The notes: generated from the sequence alone by a model not told the origin. A stretch of 64,000 nucleotides of DNA from Sporosarcina globispora (GCF_001274725.1 NZ_LGUF01000007.1:3322327-3386326), one strand, 5' to 3'. Positions 9,154 through 17,513 are shown, numbered from the stretch's first letter. Program-made: numbers and translations.

Positions 9154-9832
9154 CCTCTTCAATTGCCATATATCCCTGGCCGACCTTTGTTTCGATCCAG
9201 GCGCCAAGACCAATTTCATCAAGTTTTTTTCTTAGTCTATTAACATTGACCGTTAGTGTATTGTCACTAATAAATCGCTTGTCATCCCAAAGGCTGCTGA
9301 TGATTTCGTCCCGGCTGACAATTTGATTTTTTCTTTCTGTCAGAAGCTTTAATATGTAAATTTCATTTTTGGTTAATTCTATGGAACCATTTTCATTTGC
9401 AACGGTATTCTTCTCGAAATCAACCGCTGCCCCGCACCAGGTCTTGAGGTTATTCTGAACTGCACTATAATTATAAACACGTCTGAGTATAGCTTGTATT
9501 TTGGCAATTAAGACATCAAAGTGGAATGGCTTTTGAACAAAATCATCGGCGCCAAGCTGCATGGACATGACCATATCAGTTGGGTGGTCGCGGGATGAAA
9601 GGAAAATAATCGGCACGTTTGAATGTGAACGAATCATTCGGCACCAATGAAACCCATCGAACTTCGGTAGCTGAATATCGATAATGACCAAATCAGGCTG
9701 AATGTCAGCAAATTCCTTCATAACCTGACTGAAGTCCTGAATTCCATATACAAGATAAGACCATTGGGAAAGACGGTCTTTGATTTCAGTAAATAGAGAG
9801 GCATCATCCTCAATAAGAAGCACTTTAAACAA
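9137..9832 (-). CDS. OmpR-family response regulator (BceR-type)
   Basis: A 231-residue regulator with a receiver domain (EDD near residues 8-10, phospho-acceptor Asp in LVIIDIQLP at about 52, Lys in QKPF at about 101) and a C-terminal winged helix (about 130-225, ending near TKVGQGYMAI). The start is TTG at 9832 with GGTGAG just upstream. It is the first gene of a regulator-kinase-ATPase-permease run, the standard Bce order. It probably activates the transporter from the palindrome at 8124-8147. Confidence 0.9.
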   Translation of the reverse strand: MFKVLLIEDDASLFTEIKDRLSQWSYLVYGIQDFSQVMKEFADIQPDLVIIDIQLPKFDGFHWCRMIRSHSNVPIIFLSSRDHPTDMVMSMQLGADDFVQKPFHFDVLIAKIQAILRRVYNYSAVQNNLKTWCGAAVDFEKNTVANENGSIELTKNEIYILKLLTERKNQIVSRDEIISSLWDDKRFISDNTLTVNVNRLRKKLDEIGLGAWIETKVGQGYMAIEEDASRV

Positions 9833-9943
9833 TCAACTCACCACACTTTTGCATATTCCTTCCATTATTGTATAGGAAAAGCTTAATGTGTGCCAGAATG
9901 TTTCAAGGCTGTGATAAAATAGGGTAAAAAGCAGGTTTTGTGC

Positions 9944-10660
9944 ATGGAATTTTTTCTCTTCATCATTATTATTTTAATTGCATCCATTTTACAGACAAGC
10001 ACGGGATTTGGATTCTCAATCCTGGCCACTCCGTTTCTGCTGCTTCTTTTTGAACCAAGAGAAGCCATTCAAATTAATCTGATTTTATCCTTGATTATTT
10101 CAGCTGCATTATTTTCGAAAATCAAGAAAGATACAGACTTTGGAGTATTGAAAAGGTTCGCAGCCGGAAGTGCGGCCGGTCTGCCTATCGGTATTGCCAT
10201 CTTTTTATTTTTGGATATCTCCAAACTTAAATTAGCTGTCAGTTTAATCATATTGCTTTTAACGATCCTTTTGATGGCAAATTTCCGTGTGAAAGAAACA
10301 AGCCGCAGGGATTATTCAGTGGGCGGATTGTCAGGAATAATGACAACAAGCATTGGCATGCCCGGCCCGCCGCTCCTGCTGTATTTTTCAGGTACTGATA
10401 CCTCAAAAGAGAGACTTAGGGGAACCACTTTGGCTTTCTACTTATTTATCTACTCGGCTAGTCTGTTATTTCAGATTATCTTTGCAGGGACCAATAAAAC
10501 GATTTGGCTTTCAAGTTTGTATGCTTTGCCGCTGGTCCTGCTGGGTCTTTACCTGGGGCAAATTTTATTTGCTAGAATCAATCAGCGTTTTTTCAGGATA
10601 TTTACTTACATAATATTGATTTTCACAGGGATTTACCTGCTGGTTAAGAGTGTAAATTAG
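9944..10660 (+). CDS. TauE/SafE-family membrane permease
   Basis: A 238-residue protein with about seven to eight membrane helices. The SILQTSTGFGFSIL segment near residue 14 and the MTTSIGMPGPPLLLYFSG segment near 133 are the two repeated TauE/SafE half-motifs. The family exports or imports sulfonates and related anions; the substrate here is unknown. The ATG at 9944 follows AAAAAGCAGG; a TTG two codons earlier is possible. It is divergent from the Bce module with about 110 bp between them, and a terminator follows at 10761-10790. Confidence 0.85.
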   Translation: MEFFLFIIIILIASILQTSTGFGFSILATPFLLLLFEPREAIQINLILSLIISAALFSKIKKDTDFGVLKRFAAGSAAGLPIGIAIFLFLDISKLKLAVSLIILLLTILLMANFRVKETSRRDYSVGGLSGIMTTSIGMPGPPLLLYFSGTDTSKERLRGTTLAFYLFIYSASLLFQIIFAGTNKTIWLSSLYALPLVLLGLYLGQILFARINQRFFRIFTYIILIFTGIYLLVKSVN

Positions 10661-10760
10661 GATGTCGATTCCTCGGTCCAAATTGACAAAAAGAAACTCG
10701 CCACAGCAGATTAAGGAGTTCCGTTTTGGAAGAGAAAATGGTAAATAGCAATACAATAGC

Positions 10761-10790
10761 AGACCAAATTGCATAGCGATTTGGTCTTTT
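10761..10790 (+). terminator. intrinsic terminator after TauE/SafE gene
   Basis: AGACCAAAT and ATTTGGTCT arms with a short loop, followed by TTTT. It lies 100 bp after the permease stop. A second short hairpin with GCACC/GGTGT arms and a seven-T run lies at about 10899-10918. The remaining sequence up to the T-box holds one copy of a degenerate dispersed motif (10972-10990) and otherwise nothing I recognise. Confidence 0.75.
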
Positions 10791-11059
10791 AACTTTCCTG
10801 TTATAGCAAGGTATATCAAGTTTTATTAGAGGAAATAACAATAGAAATAGATTGAAGATATTCTATATCTTAGGTAATAGGAGGAATTTCATCGAGCGCA
10901 CCATACGGTGTTTTTTTAATATTCGGACACAATAGCGGCTGTTTATGTAATAAGGAAGTATCAGTTATTCCATTAAAGGGCAGTTGAACAAGTCAGATTA
11001 AATTCATAATCGAATTTGCCTTATCAATTTATTTATTGTAAAATATTCTTAATTTTCAA

Positions 11060-11365
11060 TACGTAATAATCAGCTATGAAGAGAAGAGTAATTTTGATTA
11101 ATTATTATCAGAGAGCTCCGGTAGGTGAAAAGGAGTAATAATAATCTTAATGAAAAAAGACTTGGAGCTTCGCACGGATTTAAGATTTTTCTTAATGATG
11201 TTGCGACGGGATCTCCCGTTATAGAGATAGGGTATAATCAATAATTCAAATTGCCGTACCCGAAAAGGTTGATATGGTGACATATCAATAAACTGAGGTG
11301 GTACCACGGAGCTATAAACTCTCGTCCTCAAGATGAATAATCTTGGGGGTGAGAGTTTTTTTGTT
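11060..11365 (+). promoter_or_regulatory. T-box leader (lysine specifier) upstream of lysyl-tRNA synthetase
   Basis: The T-box sequence GAGGTGGTACCACGGAGC is at 11295-11312 and is followed by a terminator stem (ACTCTC/GAGAGT, with CAAGAT/ATCTTG inside) and a T run near 11357-11363. Upstream, the stem I loop-E half AGTA (near 11085-11088) faces GAA at 11152-11154. The next triplet, 11155-11157, is AAA followed by a purine, the expected specifier codon for lysine. Uncharged tRNA-Lys should bind here and prevent termination. The specifier assignment rests on motif position, not on a folded model. Confidence 0.88.
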
Positions 11366-11427
11366 GTATACAAGGAACAATCCATTTTTATAAACTTATA
11401 AAAAGCTAAAAGAATGGAGTGAAATGA

Positions 11428-12834
11428 ATGATTAATGAACAAACAGAGGGTAGAATTAAGAAATTAGAGACATTAAAATCGCAGGGGATTTCAGTATACC
11501 CAGAAAGGTTTTCCATCAATTATGAACTTTTTAAGGCCTCTCAGCTTGAAGATGGTACTTCTGGTGTCCGAGTAGCGGGAAGAATAATGAGTATTAGAAA
11601 TTTCAACAAATTAATTTTCATTACCATTTCAAACATTCAAGGCAGTTTACAACTTCTTTTAAAAAGGGATGAGGTTGGTCAGATACCGTTTGAACAATTT
11701 AATGATTTATTAGATATAGGAGATTTTATTGGCGTAGCAGGTCGGATGTATACTACCAAGACGGAAGAAAAAACATTACGTATCGAAAGCTATGTTTTTC
11801 TTGGGAAAGCATTGCGAAGTCTTCCAGAAAAATGGCACGGCTTAAGCAATATTGAACTTCGATATAGACAGCGTTACTTAGATTTAATGATGACAAAAGA
11901 CACACAAAATCGATTACTGTCTAGGAGCAAAATGGTACGGGCGATTCGTAGATTTTTTGAGGATCAAGAATTCCTGGAAGTAGAAACGCCAGTGTTACAA
12001 CATACTTCCTCGGGTGCAATTGCGAAACCTTTTAGGACTTATCATAATTCTTTGGATACTGAATTAAACTTACGGATTGCTCCGGAAACTTATTTGAAAA
12101 GGCTAATCGTAGGTGGTTTTACGAAAGTATTTGAATTTGCAAAGTGCTTTAGGAACGAAGGGATAAGTCCTCAACATCTTCAAGAATTTACTATGGTCGA
12201 AGGATACGCGGCATACTGGAATTATGAAGATACAATGAAATTAATGCGTGAGATGATATTGTATATTCTAATGCAAACTTTTAATACCACGACTATTACA
12301 ATAAAAAGACAAACTATTGACTTTTCACTTGAATGGGAAGTTATCTCCTTCAGGGATTTAATTTTCAAAGAAACAGGAATAGATATAAACCTTTATCCTA
12401 GCGTAAAAGATTTATTGCAAGAAACGAAAAAAAGAAATATTGAACTAGATCATTCTGAAATTAATACTTTAGGAAGAGGTAATTTCATTGATTTACTTTA
12501 TAAAAAAACGTGCCGGCCTCAACTTGTAAAACCCACATTTTTAATCCAACATCCTATTGATTTATCACCACTCGCTAGAGCTAATGATGGGGATCAAACT
12601 CTTACTGACCGTTTCCAATTAGTCGTAAATGGTGCAGAAATTATTAATGCTTATTCTGAACTTGTTGATCCAATTGAACAAAGAAAAAGATTGGAAGCTC
12701 AAGCCATTTTAAAAAGTAATGGGGATTTAGAAGCTATGGAGATGGATGAAGATTATTTAACAGCTATGGAATATGGGATGCCTCCTATTTCTGGATGGGG
12801 ATTTGGAATTGAAAGGTTATTAATGGTAAACTAA
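11428..12834 (+). CDS. lysS: class II lysyl-tRNA synthetase, C-terminus frameshifted
   Basis: A 468-residue class II LysRS. The N-terminal OB fold (about 45-120) is followed by motif 1 (FLEVETPVLQ), motif 2 (FAKCFRNEGISPQHLQEFTM, about 228-247) and motif 3 (GWGFGIERLLM, at the very end). Divergence from typical Bacillus LysS is high, for example FRTYHNSLDTELNLRIAPE where the main enzyme has IALE. The frame stops at 12832, just after motif 3. The missing last 19 residues are intact in the next frame (12831-12890). So this is either a decaying gene or one that needs a -1 shift. The T-box marks it as a starvation-induced second LysRS; the housekeeping lysS should be elsewhere. Confidence 0.85.
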   Translation: MINEQTEGRIKKLETLKSQGISVYPERFSINYELFKASQLEDGTSGVRVAGRIMSIRNFNKLIFITISNIQGSLQLLLKRDEVGQIPFEQFNDLLDIGDFIGVAGRMYTTKTEEKTLRIESYVFLGKALRSLPEKWHGLSNIELRYRQRYLDLMMTKDTQNRLLSRSKMVRAIRRFFEDQEFLEVETPVLQHTSSGAIAKPFRTYHNSLDTELNLRIAPETYLKRLIVGGFTKVFEFAKCFRNEGISPQHLQEFTMVEGYAAYWNYEDTMKLMREMILYILMQTFNTTTITIKRQTIDFSLEWEVISFRDLIFKETGIDINLYPSVKDLLQETKKRNIELDHSEINTLGRGNFIDLLYKKTCRPQLVKPTFLIQHPIDLSPLARANDGDQTLTDRFQLVVNGAEIINAYSELVDPIEQRKRLEAQAILKSNGDLEAMEMDEDYLTAMEYGMPPISGWGFGIERLLMVN

Positions 12835-12890
12835 CGGATAGTGATTCAATTAAAGAATGTACATTATTCCCTTTAACGAAAAAGTTATAG
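12831..12890 (+). pseudogene. out-of-frame C-terminal tail of the lysyl-tRNA synthetase
   Basis: Read from 12831 the codons give LTDSDSIKECTLFPLTKKL and then stop. This matches the conserved LysRS ending (LLTNAPSIRDVLLFP in the common form). It directly overlaps the premature stop of the main frame. Deleting two bases or adding one near GGTAAACTAA restores a full-length enzyme. Confidence 0.85.
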
Positions 12891-13010
12891 TAGCACTAAA
12901 TATTCTTAATCATAAGGAAATGTGCAACCCTGATTAATACTACCTAATTGATCATACAATCCTTCATTCCGTAAGGGACCTTTAATGGAATAAGAAATTC
13001 ATACAGATTC

Positions 13011-13042
13011 AAAAACCCAGAACCATTAGGATCTGGGTTTTT
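13011..13042. terminator. bidirectional intrinsic terminator
   Basis: AAAAACCCAGA and TCTGGGTTTTT are perfect complements around a 10-base loop, with A and T tracts on both sides. It lies between the lysyl-tRNA synthetase and the convergent MFS gene. Confidence 0.85.
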
Positions 13043-13176
13043 CACTGTGTAAATACAGTGCTATTTACAATGTTACTTCTATACCTAATTCATTTGTGAT
13101 TCAAGGTTTTCTCTCCCTAAACGGAACCCCTTAACAGCAGATGCTGCGAGTTTCTTTTTTTGAAAATCAAGAAGAA

Positions 13177-14379
13177 TTAAGCTGATGCTGAAGTATCCAG
13201 TACACGTTTCTGCATGGATTCCTTTTTCCCATGAAGGAAATAATAAAGCACTGCTGATAATAGAACAAACACTGCCATCAGTCCATAGAGCCTGCCATAC
13301 CCTGTAATCGGAATAATGAATCCCAGCAAATAAGGACCAAATCCCAGGCCTGCATCAAGAAAAATGAAGAAAGTTGATGTCGCCAATCCCATCCGATGTG
13401 CTGGTGTCAGCTTGACGGCAACAGCCTGGGTGCAGGACTGCATGTTTCCAAATCCCAGCCCAATTAACGCTCCAGCCAAAAGCAAGGTGAAACTTCTGTT
13501 TGCCGTGCTAAGCACAAACATGCCTGCCGCAAAAAAGATAAAAGCGGGGTATATAACATAATTGGCCCCTTTGATATCCATCAGCCGCCCGGTAAATGGA
13601 CGTGAAACCAGGACAGCGGCCGAGTAGATGAGAAAGAAAAAGCTCGCAGCCTTTACTAAATCGACTTCTATCGCATAAAAATTGATAAAAGAGAGGACCC
13701 CGGAATAACCGAATGCGATTGCCAGTGTGATAAATGCAATCGGGACTGCTTTTGGCTCGATAAAGCTGGAAATTTGGAAGCCTTGCTTGTTCACATCTGA
13801 GGTTTCTATTGCAGGAACATATAAAAAGAAGGATGTAAATAATGCAATGATGCCGATGACCAGACAGAAGGCAAAAATCATTTGGAAAGAAACTTTTTGC
13901 ATCATCAATAAGCCTATAAATGGCCCTACAGCTGTCGCCAGCGTTGTGCTCATGCTGAAGTAGCCAATTCCTTCCCCTTTGCGGGCTGCAGGAATAATTT
14001 GTGCAGCAATGGTGCCAGTAGCCGTACTTGCCACTCCCAGTGCAATGCCGTGTATAAACCTGGTAATCAGCAAGAAAGCAATTCCGATGTTCAAGAAATA
14101 TAAAAGAGTCGTCAGCGTAAAAAAGATCAAACCGATAAAAAGTGTTTTCTTTCGCCCAATGTTATCAATGGCTCGCCCGATATAAAGCCTGCCAATGAGC
14201 GTTCCAATAATAAAAATGCCCGTCACAAGCCCGGCCTGGCTAGTTGTGGCAGTATAGTAATCCACTGCAAAGACAGCAATGGTTACCATCAGCAAATAGA
14301 ATATCAATGTTAAGAAAAAATTAACGGATGAAACAATAATAAAATCCTTTGTCCAAAGCTTTGGTCTATGCTGATTCAA
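13177..14379 (-). CDS. MFS transporter, multidrug-efflux type
   Basis: A 400-residue, twelve-helix major facilitator. The motif A loop reads GRLYIGRAIDNIGRKKTL (about residues 62-79), and TGTIAAQIIPAARKGEGIGYF (start about 121) is the conserved region of Bacillus YfkF/YttB-like carriers. The substrate is unknown. It starts one base after the MarR gene stops, so the pair is an operon in which the regulator probably senses a compound that the carrier exports. It resembles the MFS protein at 25682-26863 in the same motif region. Confidence 0.85.
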   Translation of the reverse strand: MNQHRPKLWTKDFIIVSSVNFFLTLIFYLLMVTIAVFAVDYYTATTSQAGLVTGIFIIGTLIGRLYIGRAIDNIGRKKTLFIGLIFFTLTTLLYFLNIGIAFLLITRFIHGIALGVASTATGTIAAQIIPAARKGEGIGYFSMSTTLATAVGPFIGLLMMQKVSFQMIFAFCLVIGIIALFTSFFLYVPAIETSDVNKQGFQISSFIEPKAVPIAFITLAIAFGYSGVLSFINFYAIEVDLVKAASFFFLIYSAAVLVSRPFTGRLMDIKGANYVIYPAFIFFAAGMFVLSTANRSFTLLLAGALIGLGFGNMQSCTQAVAVKLTPAHRMGLATSTFFIFLDAGLGFGPYLLGFIIPITGYGRLYGLMAVFVLLSAVLYYFLHGKKESMQKRVLDTSASA

Positions 14380-14380
14380 T

Positions 14381-14776
14381 TTATAATTCTCCCTTCATTA
14401 AATTTTTACGGATTTCGCTCATTACACGAATTCCTTTCAGCTGCTCCTCCTCTGAAATTCCATTTAGGATTTCCTGTTCGAATTCATCAATAGCTACACG
14501 TACTTCCTGATAAACCTTCCTGCCAGTATCGGTCAGCTGCATTCTTTTTTCCCGTTTGTCTTTAGTCGGAACAGGTTCCAAATACCCCATATCCTCCAAT
14601 TTTGCAATTGTCCTCGTCACAGTTGGTTTTTCAACGCCAAGGTAATGGGAAAGTTCTACCAGTGTAACGGAACCATCATTGTACAAGTAATACAGAATGG
14701 ACCATTGTGCCCGATATAAATGATGCTTGCTTAACTCAGTATTCAGCCTATTTTCAAATGGACGGTACAAAAGCAC
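14381..14776 (-). CDS. MarR-family transcriptional regulator
   Basis: A 131-residue winged-helix protein. HLYRAQWSILYYLYNDGSVT, then VELSHYLGVEKPTVTRTIAKLE (recognition helix about residues 41-62) and the wing TKDKREKRMQLTDTGR identify MarR. The best start is GTG at 14776. The open frame continues upstream without an ATG, so the N-terminal dimer helix may be longer if an unusual start is used. It is co-transcribed with the MFS gene and likely represses the pair from the palindrome at 14845-14861. Confidence 0.85.
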   Translation of the reverse strand: MLLYRPFENRLNTELSKHHLYRAQWSILYYLYNDGSVTLVELSHYLGVEKPTVTRTIAKLEDMGYLEPVPTKDKREKRMQLTDTGRKVYQEVRVAIDEFEQEILNGISEEEQLKGIRVMSEIRKNLMKGEL

Positions 14777-14844
14777 AAGCTGATGAAAAAACCGCTGAAA
14801 TGTTTCGATCTTGAAAACCTCCCTATTTGGTTACTGTGAGTAAT

Positions 14845-14861
14845 AGTTATCCAAAGTAACT
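14845..14861. promoter_or_regulatory. probable MarR operator
   Basis: AGTTATCCAAAGTAACT is an inverted repeat with 5-bp arms and a 7-bp centre, about 70 bp upstream of the MarR start. A related GGTTACT half lies at 14829-14835. MarR proteins commonly bind such sites in their own promoters; assignment is by position. Confidence 0.5.
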
Positions 14862-14942
14862 AATTATTAATTATAAAGCACTAATTGGCGACATGTAAAT
14901 AGGCACGAGTACCACCCACAAAATTAAAAGAAGGCAAATTTG

Positions 14943-15017
14943 TGACAATGTGTCATATCCGGTTGACTTATGACACGGTGTCATATAGAATTCAAGTGTA
15001 AGAATGACACTGTGTCA
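14943..15017 (+). promoter_or_regulatory. sigma-A promoter with three TetR-type operators
   Basis: Three 13-bp palindromes of the form TGACANNGTGTCA or close to it lie at 14943-14955, 14971-14983 and 15005-15017. The middle one sits exactly in the 17-bp spacer between a -35 TTGACT (14963-14968) and a -10 TAGAAT (14986-14991). The third covers the expected early transcribed region. The operon ends in a TetR gene, the natural candidate for the repressor. Confidence 0.8.
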
Positions 15018-15024
15018 CATCGGG

Positions 15025-15174
15025 GTGAAAACATTGTCCAAAATCCAATCGCTTATTGCTAAATTACAGAAACAGGGAGTAGATGCATCAGTCTGCAAAA
15101 AACCACCCGGTTTTAAGCCACTCAAAAATAAGGCAAAAATTCAAAGGAGCCCTTATGGTCACAAATATGCCTGA
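15025..15174 (+). CDS. possible small leader protein (49 aa)
   Basis: An open frame begins at GTG 15025 (or TTG 15034) right after the third operator and stops at 15172-15174, overlapping the start of the alarmone synthetase gene by 20 bp. The product is basic (SKIQSLIAKLQKQG near the start, KKPPGFKPLKNKAK later) with no membrane segment. The ribosome site is poor. The overlap would allow translational coupling. It could equally be leader sequence with a chance frame. Confidence 0.35.
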   Translation: MKTLSKIQSLIAKLQKQGVDASVCKKPPGFKPLKNKAKIQRSPYGHKYA

Positions 15175-15874
15175 GCAAATTACACTGAAAGAACTAAGGA
15201 TAGATCTAGTGCGTTTTAAGATGTCTTACAAGTTCGCATTGGAAGAAATAAACACGAAAATAAACATTCTAAAAGAAGAGTTTCAATATGTGCATGACTA
15301 TAATCCGATTGAACATGTGAACTCGCGGCTGAAATCTCCGGAAAGCATTTATAAAAAACTGGAAAGAAAAAAATTGGAGATTTCTCTAGAATCCATCAGG
15401 CAAAATATTAGGGATATTGCGGGCGTACGCATTACATGTTCCTTTGTATCCGATATTTATAAAATCAAGGCCATGCTTGAAAGACAGAAAGATATAACTG
15501 TCCTCGAATGCAAAGATTATATTCAGCATCCAAAGCCAAATGGCTATCAGAGCCTTCATCTGATTGTCCAAATCCCCATTTTTATGTCTGACAGGGAAGA
15601 GCTTGTTCCTGTGGAGATTCAAATCCGGACGATCGCCATGGACTTCTGGGCAAGCCTCGAGCACAAGATTTACTACAAGTACAATAAGGAAATTCCGCAA
15701 AGAATAGTGAATGAACTGAAAGAGGCTGCTGACACGGCTTCACGCCTCGATCGGAAAATGGAGAACATCCATGAGGAAATGATTGGGCTTAAACAGCTGG
15801 AAGATGATGAAGACATGATTTTTTCCCCTGAAAGCCTGCAAATTTTGCTGGCCAATAAAGGGATCAAAACTTAA
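15155..15874 (+). CDS. relP: small alarmone synthetase, RelP/YwaC type
   Basis: A 239-residue (p)ppGpp synthetase without a hydrolase domain. The catalytic core includes RDIAGVRITCSFVSDIYKI, KDYIQHPKPNGYQSLHLIV (G-loop region) and VEIQIRTIAMDFWASLEHK, which match B. subtilis YwaC (RelP) more closely than YjbM as I recall them. The C-terminal helix (DTASRLDRKMENIHEEM) is the tetramer-forming segment. The ATG at 15155 follows AAAGGAG; an upstream ATG at 15083 has no ribosome site. It leads an operon with a small membrane protein and a TetR regulator, so alarmone production here appears to be under repressor control. Confidence 0.88.
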   Translation: MVTNMPEQITLKELRIDLVRFKMSYKFALEEINTKINILKEEFQYVHDYNPIEHVNSRLKSPESIYKKLERKKLEISLESIRQNIRDIAGVRITCSFVSDIYKIKAMLERQKDITVLECKDYIQHPKPNGYQSLHLIVQIPIFMSDREELVPVEIQIRTIAMDFWASLEHKIYYKYNKEIPQRIVNELKEAADTASRLDRKMENIHEEMIGLKQLEDDEDMIFSPESLQILLANKGIKT

Positions 15875-15888
15875 AGGAGACGAAATAA

Positions 15889-16314
15889 ATGCAAATTTGG
15901 ACTGATATGCCGAATTTCATAAAAAGAGAACTGGAGCAGCTTGAAGAGACCGTATCTCCTATTACGAAAAAAGCTGCCAGATATCTCTTTTGGTCAACAC
16001 CCTTAATTATTCTGTCATTAATCAATCTAATGACATTATTTTTCACGGTGCAGGATGAAAAAACCTCTCCGTTAACCATCCTGATTTATGCCATTATTGG
16101 CTCTCTTGGTTTCGCGCTTTCCAAAGAAGGGAAGCATCAGCAGCTGGAAATCCAGAAGCTGAGCTCACACTACATTAAAGAACGGATTAATAAAAGCCAA
16201 TGGGCCACTGACCATCTTAAATCGAGATATCAATCACTAATCAATGAGAATCCCAGAAAGGCAGTCCCTTATTTTATCCAATTCTTAAAGGAGGAAAAAA
16301 GAGACTGGCAGTAA
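15889..16314 (+). CDS. small two-helix membrane protein, function unknown
   Basis: A 141-residue protein with a soluble N-terminus, two membrane helices (about residues 33-54 and 62-80) and a charged C-terminal half predicted as helical. It resembles a Bacillus family that I believe is annotated DUF5392, but I am not certain. AAAGGAGACG provides the ribosome site, 14 bp after the alarmone synthetase stops. Its place between a synthetase and a repressor suggests a shared stress response. Confidence 0.65.
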   Translation: MQIWTDMPNFIKRELEQLEETVSPITKKAARYLFWSTPLIILSLINLMTLFFTVQDEKTSPLTILIYAIIGSLGFALSKEGKHQQLEIQKLSSHYIKERINKSQWATDHLKSRYQSLINENPRKAVPYFIQFLKEEKRDWQ

Positions 16315-16327
16315 GGAGGAAACGAAC

Positions 16328-16936
16328 TTGCCTAAAATTACTTTTTTCAATTTGCCAGAAGATAAGCGGGAAAACCTGGTCCTTGCGGCAAAAAAGGAAT
16401 TTGCCCGTGTGCCGCTCTACCAGGCATCCATATCCAATATCATAAAAGATGCCAAAATCCCGCGCGGAAGCTTTTATCAATATTTTGACGATAAAGAAGA
16501 TGCGTTTTTCTACTTATTAAATAGTCATGTTTCTTCTTATAAGCTCCACTTTGTGCAAACAATTCACAAAAATAATGGCGATATCTTTGATGCGATGATC
16601 GATTTTTATACAGCCATCATTACAGAGGAAAAAGAAAATATGCAGTTTTTGCGGAATTTGTTTCTCAATATGACGCATCGAATTGGAAATGTGATGACAA
16701 GAAGCTTCGGTGAAACTGACCTGAATGAGGATTTTAAGAAAATCACCAATCTGATCAATCATGAGCAGCTGAATATCGAGGATGAGCATGAATTATTCCA
16801 TATGATGCAAATCATTTCCTCCGTCACATTTCATAATATCGTGAAGAAATTTGCGCGGGAATTACCGTTTGATGAAGCTGTAAATAATTACAGAACAGAA
16901 ATCTATTTATTAAAAAAAGGGTTTGTATCAGGATGA
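16328..16936 (+). CDS. TetR/AcrR-family repressor
   Basis: A 202-residue regulator. The helix-turn-helix spans about residues 20-52 and ends with the typical PRGSFYQYFDDKEDAFFYLL sequence. The C-terminal ligand domain is helical and diverged. It starts with TTG at 16328 after AAGGAGGAAACG, 13 bp after the membrane protein gene. As last gene of the operon it probably autoregulates it through the TGACAC/GTGTCA palindromes near 14943-15017. The ligand is unknown. Confidence 0.88.
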   Translation: MPKITFFNLPEDKRENLVLAAKKEFARVPLYQASISNIIKDAKIPRGSFYQYFDDKEDAFFYLLNSHVSSYKLHFVQTIHKNNGDIFDAMIDFYTAIITEEKENMQFLRNLFLNMTHRIGNVMTRSFGETDLNEDFKKITNLINHEQLNIEDEHELFHMMQIISSVTFHNIVKKFARELPFDEAVNNYRTEIYLLKKGFVSG

Positions 16937-17066
16937 TTTTTGGAAAGCCTGTCTCTAAAAGGATTAGAGACAGGTGGTCCAGTTCGAGCTCATTTGGGGC
17001 ATCCTTTGAACATCCGCTAAGAAGGAAGATTGCAATAACGGATACAAAAATATGGAATTTATTCAT
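16824..17066 (-). CDS. small putative lipoprotein, tail antisense to tetR
   Basis: An 80-residue frame starts at ATG 17066 after a good CGGAGGA site. The first 20 residues form a lipoprotein signal peptide ending in LLSGC, with the lipidated Cys at about residue 19. The next residues (SKDAPNELELDH) look like a lipoprotein linker. After that the frame runs through the tetR hairpin and into the tetR gene on the opposite strand, giving an odd hydrophobic tail. It may be a lipoprotein that has lost its own stop codon. The N-terminus is well supported, the tail is not. Confidence 0.5.
   Translation of the reverse strand: MNKFHIFVSVIAIFLLSGCSKDAPNELELDHLSLILLETGFPKIILIQTLFLINRFLFCNYLQLHQTVIPAQISSRYYEM
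16948..16974. terminator. hairpin after tetR
   Basis: CCTGTCTCT and AGAGACAGG make a 9-bp stem with a 9-base loop 12 bp after the tetR stop. There is no T run on either side, so it may stabilise the transcript end or act as a weak terminator. Confidence 0.45.
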
Positions 17067-17178
17067 ATAGAATCCTCCGATCGTTTCACTATTGTATAAT
17101 ATATTCAAAAATCAACTTTAACCCCCTTTTAACGAACTCAAATTGTTGTTTATATAACAAAATGACTGAGCATACCCA

Positions 17179-17207
17179 TTGAATAATCCGCCAACATCAG
17201 TTAATAT
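17179..17207 (+). promoter_or_regulatory. sigma-A promoter for candidate structured RNA
   Basis: TTGAAT (17179-17184), a 17-bp spacer and TAATAT (17202-17207). The start point would be near 17214, about 240 bp before an intrinsic terminator. Confidence 0.5.
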
Positions 17208-17213
17208 ATAAAT

Positions 17214-17450
17214 ACAAGCTGCATTGTTCGTAATCATAATAAAGTTTTAACCTTTAAGCTGTAACAGGGAGTTTTACATTGAAACGGGAATGACAGGCCT
17301 CCGTCTATATGACAAGGAGGACAGGCAGGAATGTTTCTGCGAACACCCACTTTGAGGAGTGGTGGTTTAAAACTTTCTTATCATTATTTACGGCAAAGGC
17401 GGCTGTACATACCGTAATCAAACCAGTTTCCTAAGTGAGCTGGTTTTTTT
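17214..17450 (+). ncRNA. candidate structured small RNA or leader
   Basis: The stretch between a promoter and a terminator (AAACCAG / CTGGTTT plus seven Ts, 17420-17450) has nested pairing. AAAGTTTTAACC near 17241-17252 pairs with GGTTTAAAACTTT near 17369-17381, with one bulge. Inside lie GAAAC/GTTTC, CCTCC/GGAGG and CCACT/AGTGG hairpins. A further TTACGG/CCGTAA pair (17389-17416) sits just before the terminator and could compete with it. I cannot match it to a known riboswitch or to 6S RNA from memory. It is either a free small RNA or an attenuator for the 46-residue zinc-ribbon gene 60 bp downstream. Confidence 0.5.
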
Positions 17451-17513
17451 GCGTTTAGAAATCAAAATTCTGGTTAAACCAAAAATAACGACACATAAAT
17501 AGGAGATGTACTT

